Shown: positions 1 to 8,175 of the stretch, piece after piece | Numbering within the stretch: the first letter of the stretch is position 1 | How the letters are laid out: the number at the start of each line of letters is the position of its first letter | From: Aquimarina acroporae | GTDB taxonomy: Bacteria; Bacteroidota; Bacteroidia; Flavobacteriales; Flavobacteriaceae | Assembly (NCBI RefSeq): GCF_023195925.1 | Contig: NZ_JALPRE010000018.1 | Location: forward strand, 1 to 64,000 | Length of the DNA: 64,000 nucleotides | Direction of reading: 5' to 3' | Translations under genes and position numbers: made by a program | The notes under the pieces: generated by a model | Seen by the model: only the letters and a program-made list of their open reading frames with translations | Databases searched by the model: none | Told to the model about the DNA's origin: nothing

Positions 1-189
1 TATCAAACCAGAACACCGTTGTTTTTTAGGAAATCTTTAAGTGTTTTGCATAGATTTATTATCATACATCAATTTTTTGCTTGTGAGTTTACAATAAATT
101 AGTATCATCTTATACGTTATATTAAGTGCTTTATCATGTGGATTGTAAAAGTTGCAATCTATTGTATAAAAAACATTAAATGAATCATT
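1..189. other. Left-edge intergenic stretch
   Basis: A+T-rich sequence upstream of the alcohol dehydrogenase gene. A minus-strand reading frame crosses it into the next gene but has low-complexity composition and no recognisable domain, so I do not call it. No clear TAnnTTTG promoter is visible. Confidence 0.4.
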
Positions 190-1350
190 ATGCTTAATTT
201 TAATTTCTACAACCCAACACATGTAGTTTTTGGAAAAGACAGATTGTCTGAAATAGCTACATTAATACCAGAAAATGCTAAGGTTTTAATTATTTACGGA
301 GGCGGAAGTATAAAGAAATTTGGAACTTTTGATAAAATTGTAAAGGCTCTGGAAAGTTTTGAAATATTTGAATTTGGAGGTATTGAACCAAATCCGCAAC
401 TGCAAACCTGTATTAAAGCTGCTGAGTATATTAAAGAAAACAATATTGATTTTATTTTAGCAGTAGGGGGTGGCTCTGTATTGGATGCTACTAAATATAT
501 TTCTATTGCAGCGAAATATTATGGTAATGATTATAAGTCTTTAATTAAACACGGGTTTACACCAGTACCGGTAACAGAAGCTGTACCATTTGGAACTGTA
601 CTAACATTGCCTGCGACAGGCTCTGAAATGAATGCTTTTTCGGTAATTAGTGATGAAACAGGAAAGTATGCAGTGTATTCTCCATTGTTTTTTCCAAAAT
701 TCTCATTCTTAGACCCAACGCTCACTTATACATTACCAAAAAAGCAAGTTGCCAATGGTATTGTAGACACTTTTATACATGTAGTTGAACAGTATATTAC
801 ATTTCCCGTAGATGCCAAATTTCAAGATAGGGCAGCAGAAGGTATTTTACAAACGTTAGTTGAAATAGGAGATTATACATTAAATAATCCTGAAGATTAC
901 GATGCCAGAGCAAACTTTATGTGGTGTGCTACTATGGCCTTAAACGGAGTTGTAGGCTCTGGAGTACCGCAAGATTGGAGTACACATATGATTGGACATG
1001 AATTTACTGCTAAGTTTGATATAGACCATGGAAGAACTTTAGCTATGGTATTACCTTCTCTTCTTAGAGAAAGAAAAGAAAATAAAAAAGCTAAGTTATT
1101 ACAGTATGCTGAAAGAGTTTGGGGCATTACTGAAGGAAATGCTGATGAGAGAATTGAGGCAGCAATACAACAAACAGAAAATTTCTTTAATAGCTTAGGT
1201 GTACCTACAAAAATTAGTGACTACAGTGTTAAAAAAGAAGAGTTGAAAGATATCATCACTCAGTTAGAATCTCATGGTATGGTAGCCTTATCAGAAACAG
1301 GAGATTTAACACTAGATGTAGCCGAGCGCATTTTAGAAAACGCATACTAG
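190..1350 (+). CDS. Iron-containing alcohol dehydrogenase, YqhD-like
   Basis: A 386-residue group III (iron-type) alcohol dehydrogenase, the usual length of the family, predicted to reduce aldehydes in the cytoplasm with NAD(P)H. The N-terminal dinucleotide domain carries GGGS near residue 38 and GGGSVLDATK near 93. The C-terminal helical domain has the metal-site signatures DTFIHVVEQ (about 193-201), GHE (about 267) and DHGRTLA (about 277). The nearest relatives by motif order are butanol dehydrogenase/YqhD aldehyde reductases, but substrate cannot be read from sequence. The ATG at 190 gives the normal family N-terminus. It is monocistronic, followed by a strong hairpin at 1376-1411 shared with the convergent polymerase gene. 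Confidence 0.93.
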   Translation: MLNFNFYNPTHVVFGKDRLSEIATLIPENAKVLIIYGGGSIKKFGTFDKIVKALESFEIFEFGGIEPNPQLQTCIKAAEYIKENNIDFILAVGGGSVLDATKYISIAAKYYGNDYKSLIKHGFTPVPVTEAVPFGTVLTLPATGSEMNAFSVISDETGKYAVYSPLFFPKFSFLDPTLTYTLPKKQVANGIVDTFIHVVEQYITFPVDAKFQDRAAEGILQTLVEIGDYTLNNPEDYDARANFMWCATMALNGVVGSGVPQDWSTHMIGHEFTAKFDIDHGRTLAMVLPSLLRERKENKKAKLLQYAERVWGITEGNADERIEAAIQQTENFFNSLGVPTKISDYSVKKEELKDIITQLESHGMVALSETGDLTLDVAERILENAY

Positions 1351-1375
1351 TTTTGTATCATAATTGTTAATGTAT

Positions 1376-1411
1376 AAAAAATGACATTTTCGAACAGAGA
1401 ATGTCATTTTT
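1376..1411. terminator. Bidirectional hairpin terminator
   Basis: A 15-base stem (1376-1390 with 1397-1411, one wobble pair) around a six-base loop, with A-rich left and T-rich right flanks. It lies between the convergent alcohol dehydrogenase and dnaE genes, so it can end both transcripts. Confidence 0.8.
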
Positions 1412-1457
1412 TATATATAGAACTGATACTATGAGACTTGTCTTAAAAACTTTTTAT

Positions 1458-4418
1458 TTAGCTGTATCTGGGATCTTGAATGTAATCTTGTTTTACAATT
1501 TTGATAACCTCAATACTTAAAAAACCAAACTCCTTCACTACTTTACCATACATCCTATAAATACCTTTGCCTCTGAGCTTGTATTTTTCTTGAACTTTTG
1601 GAAATAATACAGTATCAAAAATATCACCATATTGATCCAAAAATGTTCCGAAAGCCATACGTTTTCCTGTATGAGTTTTTGTGTTTTTCATAGCAATTAA
1701 GTATCCGTAGATATCGATACGTTTATTGAGGTATAGATGTAATTGAGTAGCTCTGTTTTTATTAAGAGGCATCGTGGCTAATATGGGATAATACCCAGAT
1801 AACGGGAAACCAAAAGATTCGATTTGCTCGAAAGTAGCTTCTAGTTTAGATACTTCTAATTGTGGGAGCTTATATTTGGTACGTTTTTGTTGGAATAACA
1901 GAGGTTGAGAGTTAATTTCCTGAGGCGTACTATTAAGTTTGAAATGTGCTTCCCATAATAATTCATGTTTGTTTTTTTGAGTACACCTAAAAGCATCAAT
2001 CTTGATAAGAATACTAATTTGTTCTATTCCTATGGGGACTCTATCAATAAAATCATCTAGCGAGTGATATCTACCATAGAATTTTCTATTATTAAGTATA
2101 ATTTCTGATGTTTTATAATCTAGATTCCGTAGCATCATAAACCCTAGGAATATTGTTTTTCCTTTTAGGATATGCTCATATTCGCTGGTGTTTATACATG
2201 GAGTAACAACATTTGCTCCCAATAATTTTGCCTCATGTAAGTATACTTCGGGACGATAAAAACCTCCCCCATTATTTAATGTAGCTACCAAATATTCTAT
2301 AGGGAAGTAGGCTTTTAAGAATAAGCTCTGATAGCTTTCTACAGCATAAGAAGCAGAATGTCCTTTGGGGAAGGCGTACCCTGCGAAACTTGCTATTTGA
2401 TCCCATATTTCTGAAATTAACGACTCAGAATATCCCTCTGCTCTGCAATTACTAAAAAACTTTAGCTGAACCTCTTTAAACTCTTTTCTTGATCTAAATT
2501 TACCACTCATTCCACGTCTGAGCACATCGGCTTCGTCGAGGGTGAGTTTGGCAAAAAAATGAGCAACTTTTATCACGTCTTCCTGGTATACCATTATTCC
2601 ATAAGTATCGTGCATGAGATCAAGCATGATAGGGTGAGAATTCTTTCTTCTTTCTTTGTCATGCTCACGTAGAATATATTCCCGCATCATACCACTTTTG
2701 GCTACTCCAGGGCGAATAATTGAACTAGCCGCGACCAACCCTAAATAATTATCGGTTTTAAGTTTACTTAAGAGCATGCGCATAGCAGGAGATTCAACAT
2801 AAAAACACGCCAGACATTTTGCTTCTTTAATTAGGGTATTGATTTTTGGATCCTCTTTGAACTTTTTTACATCATGAATATCAAAATTGGCTAACTCTGG
2901 TTGATTGTATTTAATGATTTTTATAGCATCTTTTATTTTGGCTAGTCCTCGTTGTCCTAAAATGTCAAATTTGTATAGTCCTAGATCTTCTGCAATGATC
3001 ATATCATATTGAACAGTAGGGAAACCTTTGGGAGGTAAATCGGTAGCAGAATAATAATGTAGAGGTTTTTCACTGATTAGAATTCCACTAGCATGTATAC
3101 TCACATAGTTTGGAATTCCTTGAATGAGTTGACTATAAATAATTACTAATTTATGTATATGATCTAAAGTGTTGTAATTATAATCCCCTTCTGATAGCTT
3201 ATCTATTTCAAATTTAGGTAGTCCAAATACTTTACCTAATTCTCTTACGGCACCTTTGTAATGAAAAGTAACATAGGTTCCCAATAGTGCGACATGATCA
3301 AATTCTTCGAATATAAAACGAGTGATATCCTGTCTGTCTCGCCAGGAAAAATCAATATCAAAATCGGGTGGACTGGTACGATGCGTATTTATAAATCGCT
3401 CAAAATATAAGTCTAATTCTATAGGGTCTACATCGGTGATACGTAATAGATAGGCAACAATACTATTGGCTCCACTACCGCGACCAACATAGTAATATTC
3501 TTTTTCTCTGGCGTAGGAAATGATTCTCCAATTGATTAGAAAATAGGAGACAAAATTCATTTTGGTAATGAGGCCAAGTTCTTTATGTAATCGATCACGA
3601 ACTTTTTGATCGGCATTTGGATATCGGTAGCTAAGGCCTTCTACACAAAGTTTTCTTAATAATCTATTATCAGCCTCAATAGAACCAGTGTATGTTTTTT
3701 GATTGAGTGAAGGTTTATTTTTCGAGAAATCAAAATGAACGTTACATTGTTCTTGAATTTTAATTGTGTTGTGTAAAATATACTCAACCCCTATAAAATG
3801 CTGTTTGATCTTCTGTTTTGGTAGCATTTGTTCAGAAAAACAAGCTTGTTGATCTTCTGATAAACGACTTAGTAAGATGTTGTTATCAATAGCCCTTAAT
3901 AAACGATGTGCATTGAAATCTTTTTTATTTCTGAAGGTTATCGGCTGTAATATGACCAGTTTCTTTTTTAAAGGGTGTAGCCTGGAAAGGCGTAGTTTAG
4001 GAATATCTTTTATGGCTATGCCAATAAACTCATGAGGCTCAAAATGAGTTCTGTTTTGTTTTATGACATGTTCAAAAGGGTAAATGATAAAAGCATTTTT
4101 AAAAGAAGGAGGAGATTGAGGGAATTCGATTTTATGATGTAAGTGATATGATAAAAAATCATTTAATTCTTTATACCCTTCATTGTTTTTGGCAAGTCCT
4201 ACATATAATGGTTGATGGTTATTTCTGAAATCGATACCAATAATGGGTTTTATCGCATAATCTACAGCCTTTCTAATAAAATTTAAGCAGGCAGAAGTAT
4301 TATTGATATCTGTGAGAGCGATGCATTCTATGTCGTTTTTTTTTGCCAATTCGAGAAGATTTATTTCGGAAAAGGTTCCAAAACGAAGACTATAATATGA
4401 ATGACAATTAAGGTACAT
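1458..4418 (-). CDS. DNA polymerase III alpha subunit, DnaE2-like
   Basis: A C-family DNA polymerase of 986 residues, clearly shorter than a main replicative DnaE (over 1100) and close to error-prone DnaE2/ImuC proteins. It starts directly with the PHP domain (NCHSYYSLRFGT at residues 4-15). The palm carries GRGSGANS near 312 and the catalytic PDFDIDF near 350; the helix-hairpin-helix region follows, and an OB-like fold (IDIYGYLIAMKN) lies near 905. It lies 109 bases behind the Y-family polymerase gene in the same direction, the arrangement of the ImuB-DnaE2 mutagenic-repair cassette. By family knowledge such pairs copy past DNA damage. A GC-rich folded element sits in the gap between the two genes. 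Biological role is inferred, not shown. Confidence 0.9.
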   Translation of the reverse strand: MYLNCHSYYSLRFGTFSEINLLELAKKNDIECIALTDINNTSACLNFIRKAVDYAIKPIIGIDFRNNHQPLYVGLAKNNEGYKELNDFLSYHLHHKIEFPQSPPSFKNAFIIYPFEHVIKQNRTHFEPHEFIGIAIKDIPKLRLSRLHPLKKKLVILQPITFRNKKDFNAHRLLRAIDNNILLSRLSEDQQACFSEQMLPKQKIKQHFIGVEYILHNTIKIQEQCNVHFDFSKNKPSLNQKTYTGSIEADNRLLRKLCVEGLSYRYPNADQKVRDRLHKELGLITKMNFVSYFLINWRIISYAREKEYYYVGRGSGANSIVAYLLRITDVDPIELDLYFERFINTHRTSPPDFDIDFSWRDRQDITRFIFEEFDHVALLGTYVTFHYKGAVRELGKVFGLPKFEIDKLSEGDYNYNTLDHIHKLVIIYSQLIQGIPNYVSIHASGILISEKPLHYYSATDLPPKGFPTVQYDMIIAEDLGLYKFDILGQRGLAKIKDAIKIIKYNQPELANFDIHDVKKFKEDPKINTLIKEAKCLACFYVESPAMRMLLSKLKTDNYLGLVAASSIIRPGVAKSGMMREYILREHDKERRKNSHPIMLDLMHDTYGIMVYQEDVIKVAHFFAKLTLDEADVLRRGMSGKFRSRKEFKEVQLKFFSNCRAEGYSESLISEIWDQIASFAGYAFPKGHSASYAVESYQSLFLKAYFPIEYLVATLNNGGGFYRPEVYLHEAKLLGANVVTPCINTSEYEHILKGKTIFLGFMMLRNLDYKTSEIILNNRKFYGRYHSLDDFIDRVPIGIEQISILIKIDAFRCTQKNKHELLWEAHFKLNSTPQEINSQPLLFQQKRTKYKLPQLEVSKLEATFEQIESFGFPLSGYYPILATMPLNKNRATQLHLYLNKRIDIYGYLIAMKNTKTHTGKRMAFGTFLDQYGDIFDTVLFPKVQEKYKLRGKGIYRMYGKVVKEFGFLSIEVIKIVKQDYIQDPRYS

Positions 4419-4445
4419 ATCCTGATATTATTTTAACTATCAATT

Positions 4446-4510
4446 GCGTGAGGGATAGGAGCTAGCTACCGTGTAGCGTGTATAGCCCGGCCACTTTGGT
4501 GGACACGCCC
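4446..4510 (-). repeat. GC-rich folded intergenic element
   Basis: A 65-base island of about 60% G+C in an A+T-rich region. Its ends are complementary (GCGTG at 4446-4450, CACGC at 4504-4508). Inside are two short hairpins: GCTAC/GTAGC at 4465-4477 and CCAC/GTGG at 4491-4502. Read on the minus strand it begins GGGCGTGTCC shortly after the dinB stop and ends CCTCACGC before dnaE. I recall similar GGGCGTG...CCTCACGC elements between genes in many Flavobacteriia; this is from memory and unchecked. Only this copy is in the window. Confidence 0.6.
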
Positions 4511-4527
4511 TTATGATATAGAATCTT

Positions 4528-5739
4528 TTATTGTTTTCTGTGCGCCAATACTACTGGAGGCTGACCATTAAAAGGATTGTGCATTCTACCTATAGTAGAA
4601 GCCCCCATAGCAGCGGCCCTGATAACGCTTCGATCCCCGTATCGAATTCTGATGTTATCCAGGGCCTGATATAAATTAAGCTGCTTTTCATCATCCTCAA
4701 ATAGATTAATCTGGTAATTACCCCCCACCAGATGGCTAAATCTAATCCCTATTAATCGTACCAATAATCGTTTTTGATATAGTTTTTCAAACAACTCCAA
4801 AATTTTAGGTATAAGAATATGGTCTGCGCTGGTATATGGTATTTTAAGTTGTTTGGAGTATGTATTGAAATCTGAATATCGAATTTTGACTGCTACACAG
4901 GCAGTAAGTTTGCTACCTCTTCGCAATTGATACGATAAATTTTCGGTCATCGCAATTAGAATATTTTTGAGCTTATGTATATCTATCGTATCTCGATCAA
5001 AAGTTCTTTCTGTAGATATAGATTTACGTTCAGAAAAAGCAATAACAGGAGTGTTATCTATGCCGTTGGCTCTTTTCCAGATAGTAAGTCCATTTGCGCC
5101 TAAAACGCCTTTCATGACATCTACGGGCATTTCTTGTATGGTTTTGATATAACGAACACCCAAATTTCTGAGTGTATGATAGGTTTTGTCTCCCACCATT
5201 GGAATTTTTTTGACCGATAGTGGAGCGAGAAAAGGCTTTTCTGTACCAAAATCAATTTTTAGTTGATTGTTGGGTTTGGCTTCGTTTGTGGCAACTTTTG
5301 AAACTACCTTATTTGTAGATAAACCAAAAGATATAGGAAGTCCTGTTTCTGAAATTACTTTCTGGCGTAATTCTGAAGCATATTTATAAGCTCCAAAAAA
5401 CTTATCCATCCCAGATAGGTCTGCATAAAATTCATCGATGCTTGATTTTTCGAATACAGGTACTTTTTCTTTGACGATTTCTGTAACTACATCTGAGTAT
5501 TTACTATAGGTACCTGCATTTCCTTTTATGACAATAGCTTCTGGGCATAATTCTTTTGCAATTTTCATCGACATTCCCGAGTGAACACCAAATGTTCTGG
5601 TTTCATAGCTACAAGCTGCTACAACACCACGATCACTGGTTCCTCCTACTAATAATGGTTTGTTCATTAGGGAACTGTCTATAATACGCTCTACAGAGAC
5701 ATAAAATGTATCAAGATCGAGATGTAATATGGTTCTCAA
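4528..5739 (-). CDS. dinB: Y-family DNA polymerase (DinB / Pol IV type)
   Basis: A translesion DNA polymerase of about 403 residues. The N-terminal catalytic motif HLDLDTFYVSVER and the second acidic motif SSIDEFYADLSG are both intact, so the enzyme should be active rather than an ImuB-like inactive relative. The palm, fingers, thumb and little-finger regions are all covered. The reading frame extends to a TTG at 5766, but that codon lies inside a TATATTTG promoter -7 box; the family N-terminus (xRTILHLDLD) instead begins at TTG 5739, which I choose. The only later Met codons fall behind the first catalytic Asp. It is followed by dnaE, probably in one operon. Two near-palindromic repeats over the promoter suggest repressor control. 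Confidence 0.9.
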   Translation of the reverse strand: MRTILHLDLDTFYVSVERIIDSSLMNKPLLVGGTSDRGVVAACSYETRTFGVHSGMSMKIAKELCPEAIVIKGNAGTYSKYSDVVTEIVKEKVPVFEKSSIDEFYADLSGMDKFFGAYKYASELRQKVISETGLPISFGLSTNKVVSKVATNEAKPNNQLKIDFGTEKPFLAPLSVKKIPMVGDKTYHTLRNLGVRYIKTIQEMPVDVMKGVLGANGLTIWKRANGIDNTPVIAFSERKSISTERTFDRDTIDIHKLKNILIAMTENLSYQLRRGSKLTACVAVKIRYSDFNTYSKQLKIPYTSADHILIPKILELFEKLYQKRLLVRLIGIRFSHLVGGNYQINLFEDDEKQLNLYQALDNIRIRYGDRSVIRAAAMGASTIGRMHNPFNGQPPVVLAHRKQ

Positions 5740-5753
5740 AAATAGAATAATTA

Positions 5754-5785
5754 GGAATTTTTCCAAATATATGGAATATTTCCAA
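5754..5785 (-). promoter_or_regulatory. dinB promoter with paired palindromic operator-like repeats
   Basis: On the minus strand two copies of a 13-mer, TTGGAAATATTCC (5785-5773) and TTGGAAAAATTCC (5766-5754), differ by one base and start 19 bases apart. The core GGAAATATTCC is a perfect palindrome. A TATATTTG box (5771-5764), matching the Bacteroidota -7 consensus, joins the two copies, so a bound dimer on either site would block RNA polymerase. Transcription would start near 5760, about 20 bases before the TTG start codon at 5739. No regulator gene lies next to it. Confidence 0.6.
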
Positions 5786-5837
5786 TTTTAATATATTTCA
5801 AACCTGTTTTTTATTCACAATAGGGTAAAAAAATCGA

Positions 5838-5857
5838 CGCCCCTTTAAGAAGAGGCG
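5838..5857 (-). terminator. Second of two tandem terminators
   Basis: A seven-base G+C-rich stem, CGCCCCT with AGAGGCG (one wobble pair), followed on the minus strand by a run of seven T. It lies downstream of the coiled-coil gene and just before the dinB promoter. Confidence 0.7.
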
Positions 5858-5867
5858 CCGTTCTAAA

Positions 5868-5897
5868 AATTTTATTTTGGGGCTACAAAATAAAATT
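5868..5897 (-). terminator. First of two tandem terminators
   Basis: A perfect 12-base stem, AATTTTATTTTG with CAAAATAAAATT, and a six-base loop, ten bases after the stop codon of the coiled-coil gene. On the minus strand it is followed by several T. Confidence 0.65.
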
Positions 5898-5906
5898 CAG
5901 TATCTG

Positions 5907-6725
5907 TTAGTTTTCCATATTATAGCCTGCAAATTGTTGCATAGCGGTTTGGGTAAGTTCTTTTGCTCTATTTACATAGTAATTTTTTGTATCGTCAAGA
6001 GATTCATTCTTTAAATCATTTTCACTTCTAAGATAATCTGCCTGAACTTCAAAAGTTGACTCTTCATTGAGTACAACACTTAATTCTTGTAGGGCCGTTT
6101 CGAGCTTTTTAAGAGCATCTTCGGCTCTTGACTTTACTAGTGTTTGCTCTTTCAATTCTGCTGCACGTCTTGCTTCAAATTCAGCTCTTTTCTTATTCTG
6201 TTCAGCTATTTGCTGTTGTAGTTTTTGTTGTTCTAATTCTAACTGACGACGCTTTTCTTCTAATTCTTGTTGTTTTTGAGAAACTTCTTCAGAGATTTCT
6301 GCGATTTCACTTTCTTCTTCAGCCACAGGGTCTTCTTCATATGCATACGTTCCTGAATTTGCTTGACACTGAGTAAGTTCTTCTAATAGCTTAGAACCTA
6401 AGTCTTTGGCACGTTTTGCAAAAAATCTACTACGCTCATATGTGTCTTGTTCTAATGAACTTTCCATATCAACTCTTGCCTGATAAGCAGTTTCGTTAGC
6501 TTTTTTACATTTACATTGTTCTGCTAACGTTTCTACTTTCTCAAATGCTTCTATAGCTTTATCGGCATATTCTTGTGTATGATATACATTATTTGCGCCA
6601 TGCGCTTTTTTACTGTGAGAGTATGCATAACTGGCTGCAGTTAAGGCATCATCGTAGGTATCTTGTGCATTAATTTGGGGGATGAAACAAGATAGAAATA
6701 CTATAAGTGAAATTCTCTTCATCAT
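5907..6725 (-). CDS. Secreted coiled-coil protein of unknown function
   Basis: I do not recognise a named family. The 272-residue product starts with a signal peptide (MMKRISLIVFLSCFIPQINA, cleavage likely before QDTYDD). Residues 25-115 are helical and contain a CKCKK motif; residues about 130-160 are acidic (EEDPVAEEESEIAEISEE); residues about 150-210 are a Gln/Glu/Lys/Arg-rich coiled coil. No membrane segment follows the signal peptide, so a periplasmic location is most likely. It is transcribed alone, closed by two tandem hairpins. Proteins of this composition are common in Flavobacteriaceae, but function is unknown. A minor ambiguity is whether Met1 or Met2 starts translation. Confidence 0.75.
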   Translation of the reverse strand: MMKRISLIVFLSCFIPQINAQDTYDDALTAASYAYSHSKKAHGANNVYHTQEYADKAIEAFEKVETLAEQCKCKKANETAYQARVDMESSLEQDTYERSRFFAKRAKDLGSKLLEELTQCQANSGTYAYEEDPVAEEESEIAEISEEVSQKQQELEEKRRQLELEQQKLQQQIAEQNKKRAEFEARRAAELKEQTLVKSRAEDALKKLETALQELSVVLNEESTFEVQADYLRSENDLKNESLDDTKNYYVNRAKELTQTAMQQFAGYNMEN

Positions 6726-7019
6726 ACTGGGGCTTTTAAATCACTAAGCAATTATACAATATTTTTTATGTAATGTCCAAAAAAAAACGTCATTAATCGA
6801 TAAAATACGCACTTTGTCTTGAATTTTACGGGTAAACCATATATAAGGTGGAAAATATCCTACTGTTTTGTGAGTAAGGTATTTATTTGGGTAGAATAGG
6901 GGTAGTATTCTTAACGTTAATCTTTTTCTAATATTTTAAGTCGTCTTTAAAAAAATAAATTTTGCACTTCAATAGCATCATCTTGTAAGTTAATTATGTA
7001 TATTACGTCTATATTTCCT

Positions 7020-7529
7020 ATGAAACGACAAATTATATCCTCAATTAACCATACCCTTAATAGCGCCGTTGCTTTATTAGACGCAATAGATTCAAAAACC
7101 TATCAAGATACTTCAATTGGGCCTTATTTTTCGAGTATAGGCTCTCATATCAGACATACATTAGACTTTTTTGATTGTATTATTACTGGTCTTGATACTA
7201 ATGATATTGATTTAACGGCTCGTAAACGGGATGAAGTTTTATCTACAGATAAAGAAGTTGCAAAACAACATATTTATAATCTTCAGGAGACCTTAACTTC
7301 ATACGTAGATGTGAATACCGACTATTTGATTCACGTTACCGATAATATGGGTAAGGGTAAGGTGACTGTAAATTATACATTAGATAGTATTCTTTGTCAT
7401 GCAAATAGCCATGCTATTCATCATTACGCAGTTATTGGTTATATTCTGGATCAATTAGGAGTTGCTATAAAAATTCCTGGGTTTGGTTATAATCCTACTT
7501 CACCTATTAATAATAGAGAAGGTATTTAA
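7020..7529 (+). CDS. DinB-fold (YfiT/DinB_2 type) family protein
   Basis: A 169-residue four-helix-bundle protein of the DinB/YfiT superfamily, which is unrelated to the polymerase DinB despite the name. Members bind a divalent metal through three histidines; here SHIRHTLDFFD (about residue 42) and HANSHAIHHYAVIG (about 137) supply suitable histidines. Some relatives are thiol-dependent S-transferases, but the substrate here is unknown. The frame opens at 6996, but the ATG at 7020 (MKRQIISSINHTL) matches the usual family start. It stands alone, 151 bases before the small double-glycine peptide gene. Confidence 0.8.
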   Translation: MKRQIISSINHTLNSAVALLDAIDSKTYQDTSIGPYFSSIGSHIRHTLDFFDCIITGLDTNDIDLTARKRDEVLSTDKEVAKQHIYNLQETLTSYVDVNTDYLIHVTDNMGKGKVTVNYTLDSILCHANSHAIHHYAVIGYILDQLGVAIKIPGFGYNPTSPINNREGI

Positions 7530-7681
7530 GATAGTATTCAGTACTTTTTTTCTTATCGAATTAAAAATTTAATTTATTTTTTTCTTAGTCTCAGAATTTG
7601 AGATTACTAGGTTCTATTCTTGCATCAAGAAAAACACAATTAAGGGTGTTTGTTAAATGTTAAATATAAAACAATCAAAAA

Positions 7682-7879
7682 ATGAAAAATTTAGAAAAAG
7701 CTGGAGTAGAGCCGTTAAATGACAATGAATTATCTGTTGTAAATGGAGGAGATTTAGGTTTTACCTTATTAAGAGGAGCACTTACTGTAATGTATCACGC
7801 TGTTAAAGAGACTCTTTCTGATCCAGAAAAATATTATGGAGCAGAAGTTGATGGCGCTTTAGGTCAAGTGAAATTATAA
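7682..7879 (+). CDS. Small double-glycine leader peptide (bacteriocin / natural-product precursor type)
   Basis: A 65-residue product whose first 23 residues look like a double-glycine leader: a charged, helical start (MKNLEKAGVEPLNDNE) followed by ELSVVNGG. Leaders of this kind are cut after GG by the peptidase domain of PCAT-type ABC exporters, and Bacteroidota have several families of such precursors. The predicted 42-residue core (DLGFTLLRGA...) is amphipathic, contains no Cys and ends in QVKL, so lanthionine or disulfide chemistry is unlikely. No transporter, modification enzyme or immunity gene lies beside it. A strong hairpin follows 15 bases after the stop, so it is a stand-alone transcript. 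Product and function are inferred. Confidence 0.7.
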   Translation: MKNLEKAGVEPLNDNELSVVNGGDLGFTLLRGALTVMYHAVKETLSDPEKYYGAEVDGALGQVKL

Positions 7880-7894
7880 ATTACCATCAAATTT

Positions 7895-7933
7895 AAAAAA
7901 GGAATAATCTCTACAAGGGGTTATTTCTTTTTT
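7895..7933. terminator. Hairpin terminator between convergent genes
   Basis: A 17-base stem with three wobble pairs (7895-7911 with 7917-7933) and a five-base loop. Arms start with six A and end with six T, so it can act in both directions, for the peptide gene and for the murQ-DUF6095 operon. Confidence 0.8.
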
Positions 7934-7941
7934 ATAGAAAA

Positions 7942-8175
7942 TTATTTCTTCCCAAACATCGAATCCATAATGGTTCGAATCCCTCTGAATGCCATAAATA
8001 TAGCAAATCCTGCTCCCGCTAATCCCAAAATTAGAATAGGGATGTACAAGGGGTGGTCTTGATTTTTGAAGGCAGAGTGAATGATAACTGGGCTAATAAA
8101 CATGAAAATAAGTGCAATAGCCATACGTTGTACGCCTTTCCCTAATAATTCTTTATTTGTTCGTTTAGTTTCCAT
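7942..8175 (-). CDS. DUF6095 family membrane protein
   Basis: A 77-residue protein with two membrane segments (about 15-35 and 45-68) and a basic N-terminus (METKRTNKELLGKGVQRM). It matches the small DUF6095 family of Flavobacteriia as I recall it. Its start overlaps the end of murQ by 11 bases, so the two are translated together. Function is unknown; the tie to murQ suggests a link to cell-wall recycling, but that is inference from position only. Confidence 0.8.
   Translation of the reverse strand: METKRTNKELLGKGVQRMAIALIFMFISPVIIHSAFKNQDHPLYIPILILGLAGAGFAIFMAFRGIRTIMDSMFGKK

Noticed and set aside
37..222. Minus-strand 61-codon frame at the left edge
   Set aside because: Overlaps the real dehydrogenase start, has low-complexity composition and no recognisable start region or domain.
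7020..7529. Reading the DinB-fold protein as a DNA polymerase
   Set aside because: The DinB/YfiT superfamily only shares a name with polymerase IV; none of the polymerase motifs occur.
7591..7614. Imperfect palindrome TAGTCTCA...TGAG..ACTA after the DinB-fold gene
   Set aside because: Short arms with a bulge and no T-run; too weak to call a terminator or operator.
7972..7983. GGTTCGAATCCC, resembling a tRNA T-loop
   Set aside because: It lies inside the DUF6095 coding region; no acceptor, D or anticodon stem can be built around it.
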